Assembly (NCBI GenBank): GCA_051886675.1
Contig: JBJEYH010000126.1
Location: forward strand, 1-6,476
DNA: 6,476 nucleotides
DNA from: UBA11524 sp051886675
Lineage (GTDB): Bacteria; Bacillota; Clostridia; Christensenellales; Aristaeellaceae
Direction of reading: 5' to 3'
Shown here: positions 1-6,116 of the stretch, piece by piece
Layout of the letters: every line of letters begins with the position of its first letter
Position numbering within the stretch: the first letter of the stretch is position 1
Position numbers and translations under genes: made by a program
Notes under the pieces: model-generated
What the model saw: the letters and a program-made list of their open reading frames with translations, nothing else
Told to the model about the DNA's origin: nothing
Databases searched by the model: none

Positions 1-1
1 C

Positions 2-1921
2 CAGATCGGCCCCGACCTGGGTCTGGTGCTGGCCAAGGGCGTGGCCATCAGCCTTTTGACCGTGTTCCTGTTCTCTCCGGTGCTGATTCTCCAGTGCAGC
101 ACGCTGATGGACAGGCTGCATCACCGCTCCTTCATGCCCTCCTTCGAGAGGTTCGGGCGGTTCGTGACCCGGGCGATGCTGCCTGCGGCAGCGGTGTTCG
201 CGGTGCTGATCGTGCCCTGCTATCGGGCCCAGGGCAGCAATGACTACTACTACGGCTCCGGCAAGATCTTCGGCCCGGAAACCCGCCTGGGCGCCGATAC
301 CCAGGAGGTGGAGGACGTTTTCGGGCAGAGCGACACCTACGTGCTGATGGTGCCCAAGGGCAACACCGCCCGGGAACAGGAGCTGTCCACGGCCATCCGC
401 GCGGTGGACAAGGTGAGCGACGTGCTGTCCTTCGTGGACAACGCGGGCGCCTCCATCCCCATGGAATTCCTGGACGAAAAGACCCGATCCCTGCTGATCT
501 CGGAGAACTACAGCCGTATGGTCATCAGCGTCGCCGCCGATCCCGAGGGCGAGGAAACCTTCGCGCTGATTCAGCAGCTGCGGGACATCGCCCAGTCCTA
601 CTATCCCGATGAATGGCTCATGGCGGGCGAGGGCGTCAGCACCCTCGACCTGAAGGAGACCGTCACCAGCGACATGACGCTGGTCAATCTCCTGGCCATC
701 GGCGCGGTGTTCGTGGTGCTGCTGCTGTCCTTCCGCTCCCTGTCCCTGCCGGTGATTCTGGTGCTGGCCATCGAGAACGCCATCTGGATCAACCTGTCCA
801 TACCCTACTTCCGGGGGCAGACCATCTTCTACCTGTCCTACCTGATCATCAGCTCCATCCAGCTGGGCGCCACGGTGGACTATGCCATCCTCTTCACCGA
901 CCGCTATCTGGAAAACCGCCGCACCATGGCCCGCAGGGAGGCCATCATCGAGACGGTCTCGGCCGTCACGGTGTCCGTGCTGACCAGCGGTCTGACGCTG
1001 ACGGTGGTGGGCTTCCTGCTGGGATACATCTCCACCCACGGCCTGCTCAGCCAGCTGGGCATGTTCCTGGGCGTAGGCACCATCTGCTCGATGCTGATCG
1101 TGCTGCTGGCGCTGCCGGGCCTGCTGTACCTGCTCGACGACCTGATCCGCCGCACCACCCGGGGCGCTGTGTTCTACGGCGAGGGAAAGGGCGCTGTGCG
1201 CAAGGCCTCGCGGAAGACTGCGCGGAAGGCTGCGCGGGACAGCCGCCTGGACAGCGGGAATCCCTTCGACATGCCGCCGGAGCAGGCCGCTGTGCCCTGG
1301 GACACGCCTGTCGCGGCCTTCGACAGCGGGAATCCGTTCGACATGCCGCCGGCGCAGGCAGCCGCGCCATGGGGTGCGCCTGCCGCGGCCCTGGACAGTG
1401 ACAACCCGTTCGCTGCACCTCCGGCGCAGGCAGCCGCACCATGGAGTGCGCCTGCCGCGGCCCTGGACAGTGACAACCCGTTCGCTACACCTCCCGCGCA
1501 GGAATCCGCGCCCCGGCCCGCGCCTGCCGCGCCCTCTGCCAGCGGGAACCCGTTCGACATGCCCCCTGCGCAGGAACCCGCGCCCCGGCCCGCGCCTGCC
1601 GCGCCCTCTGCCGGCGGGAACCCGTTCGATATGCCCCCTGCGCAGGAAGCCGCGCCCCGGCCCGCGCCTGCCGCGCCCTCTGCCGGCGGGAATCCGTTCG
1701 ACATGCCCCCCGCGCAGGAACCCGCGCCCCGGCCCGCGCCTGCCGCGCCCTCTGCCAGCGGGAACCCGTTCGACATGCCCCCTGCGCAGGAACCCGCGCC
1801 CCGGCCCGCGCCTGCCGCGCCCTCTGCCAGCGGGAATCCGTTCGATATGCCCCCTGCGCAGGAACCCGCGCCCCGGCCCGCGTATGACGTGAACCGCAAC
1901 AACCCATTCTATATCCCGTGA
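2..1921 (+). CDS. MMPL/RND-family transporter, C-terminal part (5' end outside window), with NPF-repeat tail
   Basis: The reading frame is already open at base 2, so this is the second half of a larger inner-membrane transporter; the GTG at 26 lies inside a transmembrane helix and is not the real start. Visible order: the last helix of the first half (about 20-95), a short cytoplasmic loop, a helix at about 173-226, a large extracytoplasmic domain (about 236-665), then five helices at about 674-736, 746-811, 821-910, 965-1033 and 1052-1135. The stretch LGATVDYAILFTDRY (Asp codon 878-880, Tyr 881-883) matches the conserved Asp-Tyr proton-relay region of MMPL proteins. After the last helix comes a Lys/Arg-rich linker (about 1145-1252), which by the positive-inside rule is cytoplasmic, and then a Pro/Ala-rich repeat tail with ten NPF motifs, which is unusual for the family. 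It is followed 15 bases later by its probable secreted partner. The family moves lipids or other hydrophobic molecules across the membrane using proton energy; the substrate here is unknown. Confidence 0.9.
   Translation, partial: QIGPDLGLVLAKGVAISLLTVFLFSPVLILQCSTLMDRLHHRSFMPSFERFGRFVTRAMLPAAAVFAVLIVPCYRAQGSNDYYYGSGKIFGPETRLGADTQEVEDVFGQSDTYVLMVPKGNTAREQELSTAIRAVDKVSDVLSFVDNAGASIPMEFLDEKTRSLLISENYSRMVISVAADPEGEETFALIQQLRDIAQSYYPDEWLMAGEGVSTLDLKETVTSDMTLVNLLAIGAVFVVLLLSFRSLSLPVILVLAIENAIWINLSIPYFRGQTIFYLSYLIISSIQLGATVDYAILFTDRYLENRRTMARREAIIETVSAVTVSVLTSGLTLTVVGFLLGYISTHGLLSQLGMFLGVGTICSMLIVLLALPGLLYLLDDLIRRTTRGAVFYGEGKGAVRKASRKTARKAARDSRLDSGNPFDMPPEQAAVPWDTPVAAFDSGNPFDMPPAQAAAPWGAPAAALDSDNPFAAPPAQAAAPWSAPAAALDSDNPFATPPAQESAPRPAPAAPSASGNPFDMPPAQEPAPRPAPAAPSAGGNPFDMPPAQEAAPRPAPAAPSAGGNPFDMPPAQEPAPRPAPAAPSASGNPFDMPPAQEPAPRPAPAAPSASGNPFDMPPAQEPAPRPAYDVNRNNPFYIP
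1253..1918 (+). repeat. Nine 72-bp in-frame tandem repeats encoding NPF motifs, plus a terminal NPF
   Basis: Nine consecutive 72-base units (24 residues each) start at 1253, 1325, 1397, 1469, 1541, 1613, 1685, 1757 and 1829. The stop codon follows a final NPFYIP encoded at 1901-1918. Each unit begins S/G-G/D-NPF and continues with a PPAQ element and a Pro/Ala/Arg-rich second half. Units 5 (1541-1612) and 8 (1757-1828) are identical at the DNA level, and units 6 and 7 each differ from them by three bases, so this part expanded recently. Units 1-3 have an APW-type second half. Unit 4 is a mosaic, with a first half like unit 3 and a second half like unit 5. The composition suggests a disordered tail on the cytoplasmic face. 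Confidence 0.93.
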
Positions 1922-1936
1922 AAGGAACGATGCAGC

Positions 1937-4900
1937 ATGAAGCGCATGAGAAAGATTGTATCGGTGATGACCAGCCTGGTCATCCTGCTGACGGTCTGTC
2001 TGCCGGCGATGGCAGCTGGTAACGAGTCGGAGAAGGAAGAGGTCGTCTATGTGAACCTGACCTCCGCCGGACAGGTGGACGCGGCGTATGTCGTGAACAT
2101 CTTCCCGGGCGGCGCGGTCACGGACTATGGTGACTATACCTCCGTGCGCATGATGAACACCCAGGACAAGCTGAATTACTCCGGCGGGCTGGTGACCTTC
2201 GTCAGCAATGAGAGCCGGGTGTACTATCAGGGCAACCTGTCGCGGGTGGATCTGCCCTGGCTGTTCGACATCACCTGGACGCTGAACGGCCAACAGTGCA
2301 CGGCGGATCAGATGGCGGGGGCCACCGGCAAGATGGCCATGACGCTGTCCGTCCGCAAAAACCCGAACTGCACCGGGGATTTCTTCGACACCCACGCCCT
2401 GCAGATCGCCGCGTCCCTGGATACCAAGCAGTGCAGCGACATCGTCGCTGACGGCGCGACCCAGGCGAACGTGGGCTCCGTGCGGCAGCTGAACTGGATC
2501 GTGCTGCCGGGCACGGAGACGGACGTCACCATGAGCGCCACGGTCCGTGACTTCGAGATGACGGCGCTGTCGATCAACGGCGTGCGGATGCAGCTGGATC
2601 CGGGCGAGGAAATTGTGGACGACGTGCTGGATCTGGTGGACGGTCTGGAGGAGCTGCGCGGGCACAACGAGGAGCTGACCGACGGCGCGCGGGAGATTGT
2701 GCAGTCGGTGCTGGACAGCGCCAATGAAGAGCTGCAGGGCAGCGCGGCGGATTTCCAGCGGCTGGGCATCACGCTGAACACCCTGACCATCGAGAACTAC
2801 GCTGAGGAAATCGAGCGGCTGCAGAGCGAGATCCTGGACAAGGTGGACGACTATGTGCTCCAGCAGGCGGAAATGGAACTGCGGCGGCAGGTGAATCAGG
2901 CCGCGGAAGCCCTGGTGCGCCAGGAGGTGGAGAAGGCCGCCCGCGTGCAGGTGGAGGAAGAGGTATACAAGGTTGCCGAGCAGCAGGTGCGGGAAGCGGT
3001 GATCGCCGAGGCGCGCCGCCAGGTGGAGGAAGCCGTACGCAATCCCACGGACGAGAACATCGAGATCCTGGTGGAAATGCAGATGCAGACCGACGAGGTG
3101 CAGGCCATGATCGACGCCACCGTGGAGGCGCAGATGGCCACGGCGGAGGTGCAGGCGCAGATCGACGCGGAGCTGGAAGCGGCAGTACGACCGCAGGTGG
3201 AGGCCGTGGTGGAGGCCGAGATCCGCAGCCAGGTGGAAGCGGCCATGCGGCAGGTGATTCGCCAGGGGATCGAAAAGGCGGTGGAGGCGAAGATCCGCGC
3301 CCAGGTGATTGAGGAGGAAACCAGCGGCGTGCTGCCCGGCGATATGCCGGAGCTTCCGGAGATGCCGGACATCAGCGATATCATCAGCGCGCTGCCCACC
3401 CCGGGAGAAAGCCTGCCCGAGGCGCCGGATCTGGACGGGGAATGGCCGGATCTGGAGGAAGCGCTGAAGGATCTGGAGAACAAGCTGCCCGACCTGGACA
3501 GCCTGCTGCCCGACGTGAAGGACAAGCTGCCTGACGGTGGGAGTCTGCTGCCTGACGCGGGGGACACGCTGCCGGACGTGGGGAGTCTGCTGCCTGATGC
3601 GGGAAGCCTGCTGCCTGACGCGGGGAGCCTGCTGCCTGACGCGGGGAGCCTGCTGCCTGACGCGGGGGACACGTTGCCTGACGCGGGAAGCCTGCTGCCT
3701 GACGCGGGAAGCCTGCTGCCTGACGCGGGGAGCCTCCTGCCCGACGCCGGGGATACGCTGCCCGGGAGCGGCAGTCTGTTTCCGGATCTGTGGGGGAGCC
3801 TGGTGAATCTGTTCCCGACGACCACGCCATCGGTGACGCCGGAGAACGATACGGCGCAGCCCACCGTCGCGCCTGATCAGAGCAGCTCCTTCCTGCCGGA
3901 TTTCGGGAGTCTGCTGGAGAATCTGCCGACGCTGGATTTTTCCACCATGGAGCCTATCATCATCTACGACACGGAGGAGAACAGCAGCACCCAGACCGAT
4001 CTGATCAGCTGGCTGATTCCCACCGCCCGGGCCGAGGAATACTGTCTGACGCCCGCGATGGAGGAGAAGGTTGCCCAGCGGCTGGCATCGGCGGAGGTGC
4101 AGGCGCAGATCGACGCGCTCACCGCCGAAGCCATGGCATCGGAAGCGACGCAGGCGCTGATCGACGCGCAGGTGCAGACCCAGATGGCCAGCCCTGTGGT
4201 GCAGGCGCTGATCGACGCGGAGGTGGAAAAGCAGCTGGAGAATCCTGACAACCGCGCCCAGGCCGAGGAAATCGCCCGCGCGGAGGTACGCCGGCAGGTG
4301 GAGGCCGCAGCCCGGGAGCAGGTGCGCGAGGCGGTGAAGGCGCAGCTGAGCGCCATGACCGACGCGCAGCTGGAAGCCATGCTGGAGGAGCAGCTGCAGT
4401 CCGAAACCCTCCAGGCCACCATCGACGCGGAGGTGGCGAACCAGATGCAGTCGGCGGCTGTGCAGCAGATGATCGACGCGGAGGTGGAAAACCAGATGCA
4501 GTCGGCCGCGGTACAGCAGATGATCGACGAGGAATGCGCCCGGCAGATGCAGTCGGCGGAGGTGCAGGCGCAGATCAGCAGCGAGATTGCGGCCAACCGC
4601 AGCAGCGCGGCCTACCTGAGCAGCGTGAACGCGGCGCTGGAGGCCAACGGCGAAAACGGCGAGGCCTATCAGGCGCTGGTGACGCTGCGGGAATCGCTGG
4701 ATGATCTGATGAGCTTCTACGACGGGCTGATCGAGTACACCGACGGCGTTGCGCAGGCGGCGGACGGCGTCAGCGAGGCGAGGGTAACGGTGAAGGCCAT
4801 GCTCAGCGACGGGGAGGAATCCAGCGAGACCATATCCTTTGTCAGCGCGCGCAACGGCGCGGTGAAGAACGTGCAGTTCGTCATGACGGCGCCTGCCGTC

Positions 4901-4984
4901 GAGATCCCCGAAGCCGACGAGGCTGAAGCCGTCGAGGCGAAAAACGATAGCGTGGCTGACAAGCTCATGAATCTGTTCCACTGA
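1937..4984 (+). CDS. Secreted MMPL-partner protein, YhgE/Pip-like family, with helical and LPD heptad repeats
   Basis: This 1015-residue protein starts at ATG 1937, ten bases after an AAAGGA ribosome binding site (1921-1926) that overlaps the upstream stop codon, so it is very likely cotranscribed and translationally linked with the transporter. Residues 1-27 are a signal peptide: basic MKRMRK, a hydrophobic core, and a probable cut near PAMAA/GN. There is no lipobox. Residues about 35-220 form a conserved domain (EEVVYVNL, AYVVNIF, TDYGDYTSV, YYQGNL, LPW, DFEMTALSINGV) that I recognise from secreted proteins encoded next to clostridial MMPL transporters. Residues about 235-460 are charged and helical. 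Residues 517-614 are an LPD heptad array, followed by a Pro/Thr/Ser linker. Residues about 705-915 are helical again, with 17-residue repeats. The C-terminus (SFVSARNGAVKNVQFVMTAP, ending DKLMNLFH) is also family-like. No transmembrane anchor or LPXTG motif is present. It probably works outside the membrane with the transporter; its biochemical role is unknown. Confidence 0.85.
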   Translation: MKRMRKIVSVMTSLVILLTVCLPAMAAGNESEKEEVVYVNLTSAGQVDAAYVVNIFPGGAVTDYGDYTSVRMMNTQDKLNYSGGLVTFVSNESRVYYQGNLSRVDLPWLFDITWTLNGQQCTADQMAGATGKMAMTLSVRKNPNCTGDFFDTHALQIAASLDTKQCSDIVADGATQANVGSVRQLNWIVLPGTETDVTMSATVRDFEMTALSINGVRMQLDPGEEIVDDVLDLVDGLEELRGHNEELTDGAREIVQSVLDSANEELQGSAADFQRLGITLNTLTIENYAEEIERLQSEILDKVDDYVLQQAEMELRRQVNQAAEALVRQEVEKAARVQVEEEVYKVAEQQVREAVIAEARRQVEEAVRNPTDENIEILVEMQMQTDEVQAMIDATVEAQMATAEVQAQIDAELEAAVRPQVEAVVEAEIRSQVEAAMRQVIRQGIEKAVEAKIRAQVIEEETSGVLPGDMPELPEMPDISDIISALPTPGESLPEAPDLDGEWPDLEEALKDLENKLPDLDSLLPDVKDKLPDGGSLLPDAGDTLPDVGSLLPDAGSLLPDAGSLLPDAGSLLPDAGDTLPDAGSLLPDAGSLLPDAGSLLPDAGDTLPGSGSLFPDLWGSLVNLFPTTTPSVTPENDTAQPTVAPDQSSSFLPDFGSLLENLPTLDFSTMEPIIIYDTEENSSTQTDLISWLIPTARAEEYCLTPAMEEKVAQRLASAEVQAQIDALTAEAMASEATQALIDAQVQTQMASPVVQALIDAEVEKQLENPDNRAQAEEIARAEVRRQVEAAAREQVREAVKAQLSAMTDAQLEAMLEEQLQSETLQATIDAEVANQMQSAAVQQMIDAEVENQMQSAAVQQMIDEECARQMQSAEVQAQISSEIAANRSSAAYLSSVNAALEANGENGEAYQALVTLRESLDDLMSFYDGLIEYTDGVAQAADGVSEARVTVKAMLSDGEESSETISFVSARNGAVKNVQFVMTAPAVEIPEADEAEAVEAKNDSVADKLMNLFH
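3098..3199 (+). repeat. 17-residue helical repeats, first block (2 units)
   Basis: Two 51-base units begin at 3098 and 3149 (residue 388 onward). They share the pattern VQAxIDAxxEAxM, and the second degenerates towards its end. A weaker related unit may precede them. The residues are Glu/Gln/Ala-rich and predicted helical. The same unit recurs in the second block after the LPD insertion. Confidence 0.7.
3485..3778 (+). repeat. Fourteen 21-bp in-frame tandem repeats (LPDAGSL-type heptads)
   Basis: Fourteen consecutive 7-residue units cover residues 517-614. The consensus is LPDAGSL, alternating with LPDAGDT. From unit 6 there is a higher-order pattern of three GSL units then one GDT unit, so 3590-3673 and 3674-3757 form an 84-base duplication that differs at only a few positions. 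The first two units (LPDLDSL, LPDVKDK) are more diverged, and the last grades into LPGSGSL then FPDLWGSL. The segment is acidic and has a proline every seven residues, so it is unlikely to be an ordinary coiled coil. It probably forms an extended extracellular stalk or spacer. Confidence 0.93.
4097..4249 (+). repeat. 17-residue helical repeats, second block, part one (3 units)
   Basis: Three 51-base units start at 4097, 4148 and 4199. Each begins V/T-QAxIDA and ends in a short Ala/Met/Ser segment. They resemble the units at 3098-3199, on the other side of the LPD repeat region, which suggests one helical region split by an insertion. Confidence 0.75.
4409..4612 (+). repeat. 17-residue helical repeats, second block, part two (4 units)
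   Basis: Four 51-base units start at 4409, 4460, 4511 and 4562. The units at 4460 and 4511 both begin VQQMID and both end in QMQSA plus one residue, so they come from a fairly recent duplication. The last unit (VQAQIS...) leads into the conserved C-terminal domain. Confidence 0.8.
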
Positions 4985-5015
4985 GCGGCATGCGGCGATC
5001 CGCTGCCGCTGCGCG

Positions 5016-5053
5016 AAAAGGCCCCCGCCGTACCTGCAGGTATGGCGGGGGCT
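5016..5053 (-). terminator. Hairpin terminator between convergent genes, mainly for the reductase
   Basis: Bases 5021-5029 (GCCCCCGCC) pair perfectly with 5044-5052 (GGCGGGGGC). An inner stem, TACC (5031-5034) with GGTA (5039-5042), closes a TGCA loop. Read on the - strand, the hairpin follows the reductase stop codon by six bases and runs into CTTTTC, a short U-tract. On the + strand the downstream bases (TGTCTGTC) are only weakly U-rich, so it may also stop the left operon but less cleanly. Confidence 0.8.
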
Positions 5054-5058
5054 GTCTG

Positions 5059-5967
5059 TCATTCGAAGGCGCCCATGCATTCCTCCAGCTGGGCCATGCC
5101 CGAAAAGGAGACGATGGGGATGGCGGTGACGCGCTGCCGGGCGAAGTAGCGCAGCGATGCCTGCGTCACCTCCGCCGCGCTGCCCAGCGGTGCAAGCCGG
5201 CGGAGCAGCTGATCGTTTTCCGGGTTGTCGTAGGTGCGGCGCAGGCCATCGGGGATGGGATCACCGCGCCAGCGGCGGGTGAGGTAGCCTTTGGCCAGGG
5301 AGGTGAACGCCATGAAGCTCAGCCCTGTCGCCTGGCCCAGGGCCATCATGTCCTCGTCCATCACGACGTAATCCGCAGGAAGCGTGTCCCGGTTGATCCG
5401 CGCCATGCTCCACATCAGCTCGTTGACCACAAAGCCCGGCTGACCGCGCCTTGCGGCGCAGGCGTTGGCCTGAGCGGTTCGCGCGGCTGTCCAGTTGGAG
5501 CAGGCCAGGCAGCGCACCTTGCCCTCGGCCACGAAGGCGGCCAGGCAGTCCATGATCACCTCCACCGGCAGGGCGGGGTTGTCCCGGTGAAGCATGTAGA
5601 TGTCGATGTATTCCGTCTGCAGGCAGCGCAGGCTTTCCTCCAGATCCTGACGGAGGCATTCCGGCGTGACGCGGCTTACGTCCGGCGTGCGCAGGTCGTA
5701 ATGCCCGCCCTTGGTGCAAAGGATCACATCCTCCCGGCGGCGTTCCTTCAGCCAGCGGCCGATCATTTTTTCCGAGCAGCTGGTTTCCACGGGCAGCCAG
5801 TTGCAGTAGACATGGGCGGTGTCGATCAGGTTGCCGCCATGGGCGAGGAAGGCGTCCAGATGCGCGCTGACCTGCTGCTGGTCGAGCGACGCGCCGAAGT
5901 TCGCCGTGCCCATACACAGCCGCGACACGGTCAGCTCCGTTCCCGGAAGGCGGATGGTTTCCATCAT
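5059..5967 (-). CDS. Aldo/keto reductase (Tas-like, COG0667 type)
   Basis: This 302-residue cytoplasmic NAD(P)H-dependent oxidoreductase should reduce aldehydes or ketones, or oxidise the alcohols; the natural substrate cannot be told. The TIM-barrel family pattern is clear from GTELTVSRLCMGTANFG at the start. The catalytic tetrad is complete: Asp49 (NLIDTA), Tyr54, Lys86 (CTKGG) and His127 (MLHRDNP). SNWT (residues 157-160) and IPIVSFSGMAQLEECMGA near the end are the usual cofactor-site regions. The start is the first of two adjacent ATGs (5967-5965), eight bases after AAGGAG (5981-5976); the second ATG would also fit. The protein ends right after the last cofactor motif, about 20-25 residues shorter than many relatives. 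It is monocistronic in view, with its own promoter upstream and a hairpin terminator six bases after the stop. It is convergent with the transporter operon and divergent from the Cys-rich gene, so no shared pathway is implied. Confidence 0.93.
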   Translation of the reverse strand: MMETIRLPGTELTVSRLCMGTANFGASLDQQQVSAHLDAFLAHGGNLIDTAHVYCNWLPVETSCSEKMIGRWLKERRREDVILCTKGGHYDLRTPDVSRVTPECLRQDLEESLRCLQTEYIDIYMLHRDNPALPVEVIMDCLAAFVAEGKVRCLACSNWTAARTAQANACAARRGQPGFVVNELMWSMARINRDTLPADYVVMDEDMMALGQATGLSFMAFTSLAKGYLTRRWRGDPIPDGLRRTYDNPENDQLLRRLAPLGSAAEVTQASLRYFARQRVTAIPIVSFSGMAQLEECMGAFE

Positions 5968-6005
5968 GATGCTGTCTCCTTTGGCGTCAGTGCGGTTCCA
6001 GCCCC

Positions 6006-6034
6006 ATTATACCCCATGGAGCCGCAAAGCACAA
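6006..6034 (-). promoter_or_regulatory. Sigma-A type promoter of the aldo/keto reductase
   Basis: Read on the - strand, TTGTGC (6034-6029) is followed after exactly 17 bases by a perfect TATAAT (6011-6006). Transcription would start near 5999, giving a leader of about 32 bases that contains the AAGGAG ribosome binding site. Confidence 0.75.
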
Positions 6035-6051
6035 TGGCGCGGCCGGATACC

Positions 6052-6080
6052 TTGACGCCACGGCGCGGAACGGGTATCAT
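6052..6080 (+). promoter_or_regulatory. Sigma-A type promoter of the cysteine-rich gene
   Basis: TTGACG (6052-6057) and TATCAT (6075-6080) are separated by exactly 17 bases. The start point would be near 6087, about 30 bases before the ATG at 6117. The -35 element lies only 17 bases from the -35 of the divergent reductase promoter, so the two could influence each other or share a regulator. A 6-base inverted repeat, GATACC (6046-6051) and GGTATC (6073-6078), brackets the -35 and overlaps the -10; it might be an operator or chance. Confidence 0.7.
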
Positions 6081-6116
6081 CAGCCTGAACGGCTGTGCCG
6101 ATGGAGGAGGATCGCC

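Noticed and set aside
26..28. GTG as the true start of the transporter
   Set aside because: It falls within a membrane helix typical of the middle of MMPL proteins, the frame is open to the window edge, and no ribosome binding site is present.
1253..1900. CRISPR-like array
   Set aside because: The units are contiguous with no unique spacers, and they are translated in frame.
1174..1902. Long - strand and alternative + frame ORFs across the 72-bp repeats
   Set aside because: They are repeats of a GC-rich array read in the wrong frame. They have no ribosome binding site or family resemblance, and the transporter frame is continuous with a conserved membrane domain.
1994..2002. Lipoprotein signal (Cys at residue 21, LLTVC)
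   Set aside because: Position -1 is Val rather than Gly/Ala/Ser, and a normal signal peptidase I site follows (PAMAA).
2896..3864. A 322-codon - strand open frame under the secreted partner
   Set aside because: It is a Ser/Arg/Ala-rich shadow of the repeat region, without a start signal or known domain.
4900..4984. Cell-wall anchor or C-terminal membrane helix on the secreted partner
   Set aside because: The end is acidic and finishes DKLMNLFH; there is no LPXTG, hydrophobic span or basic tail.
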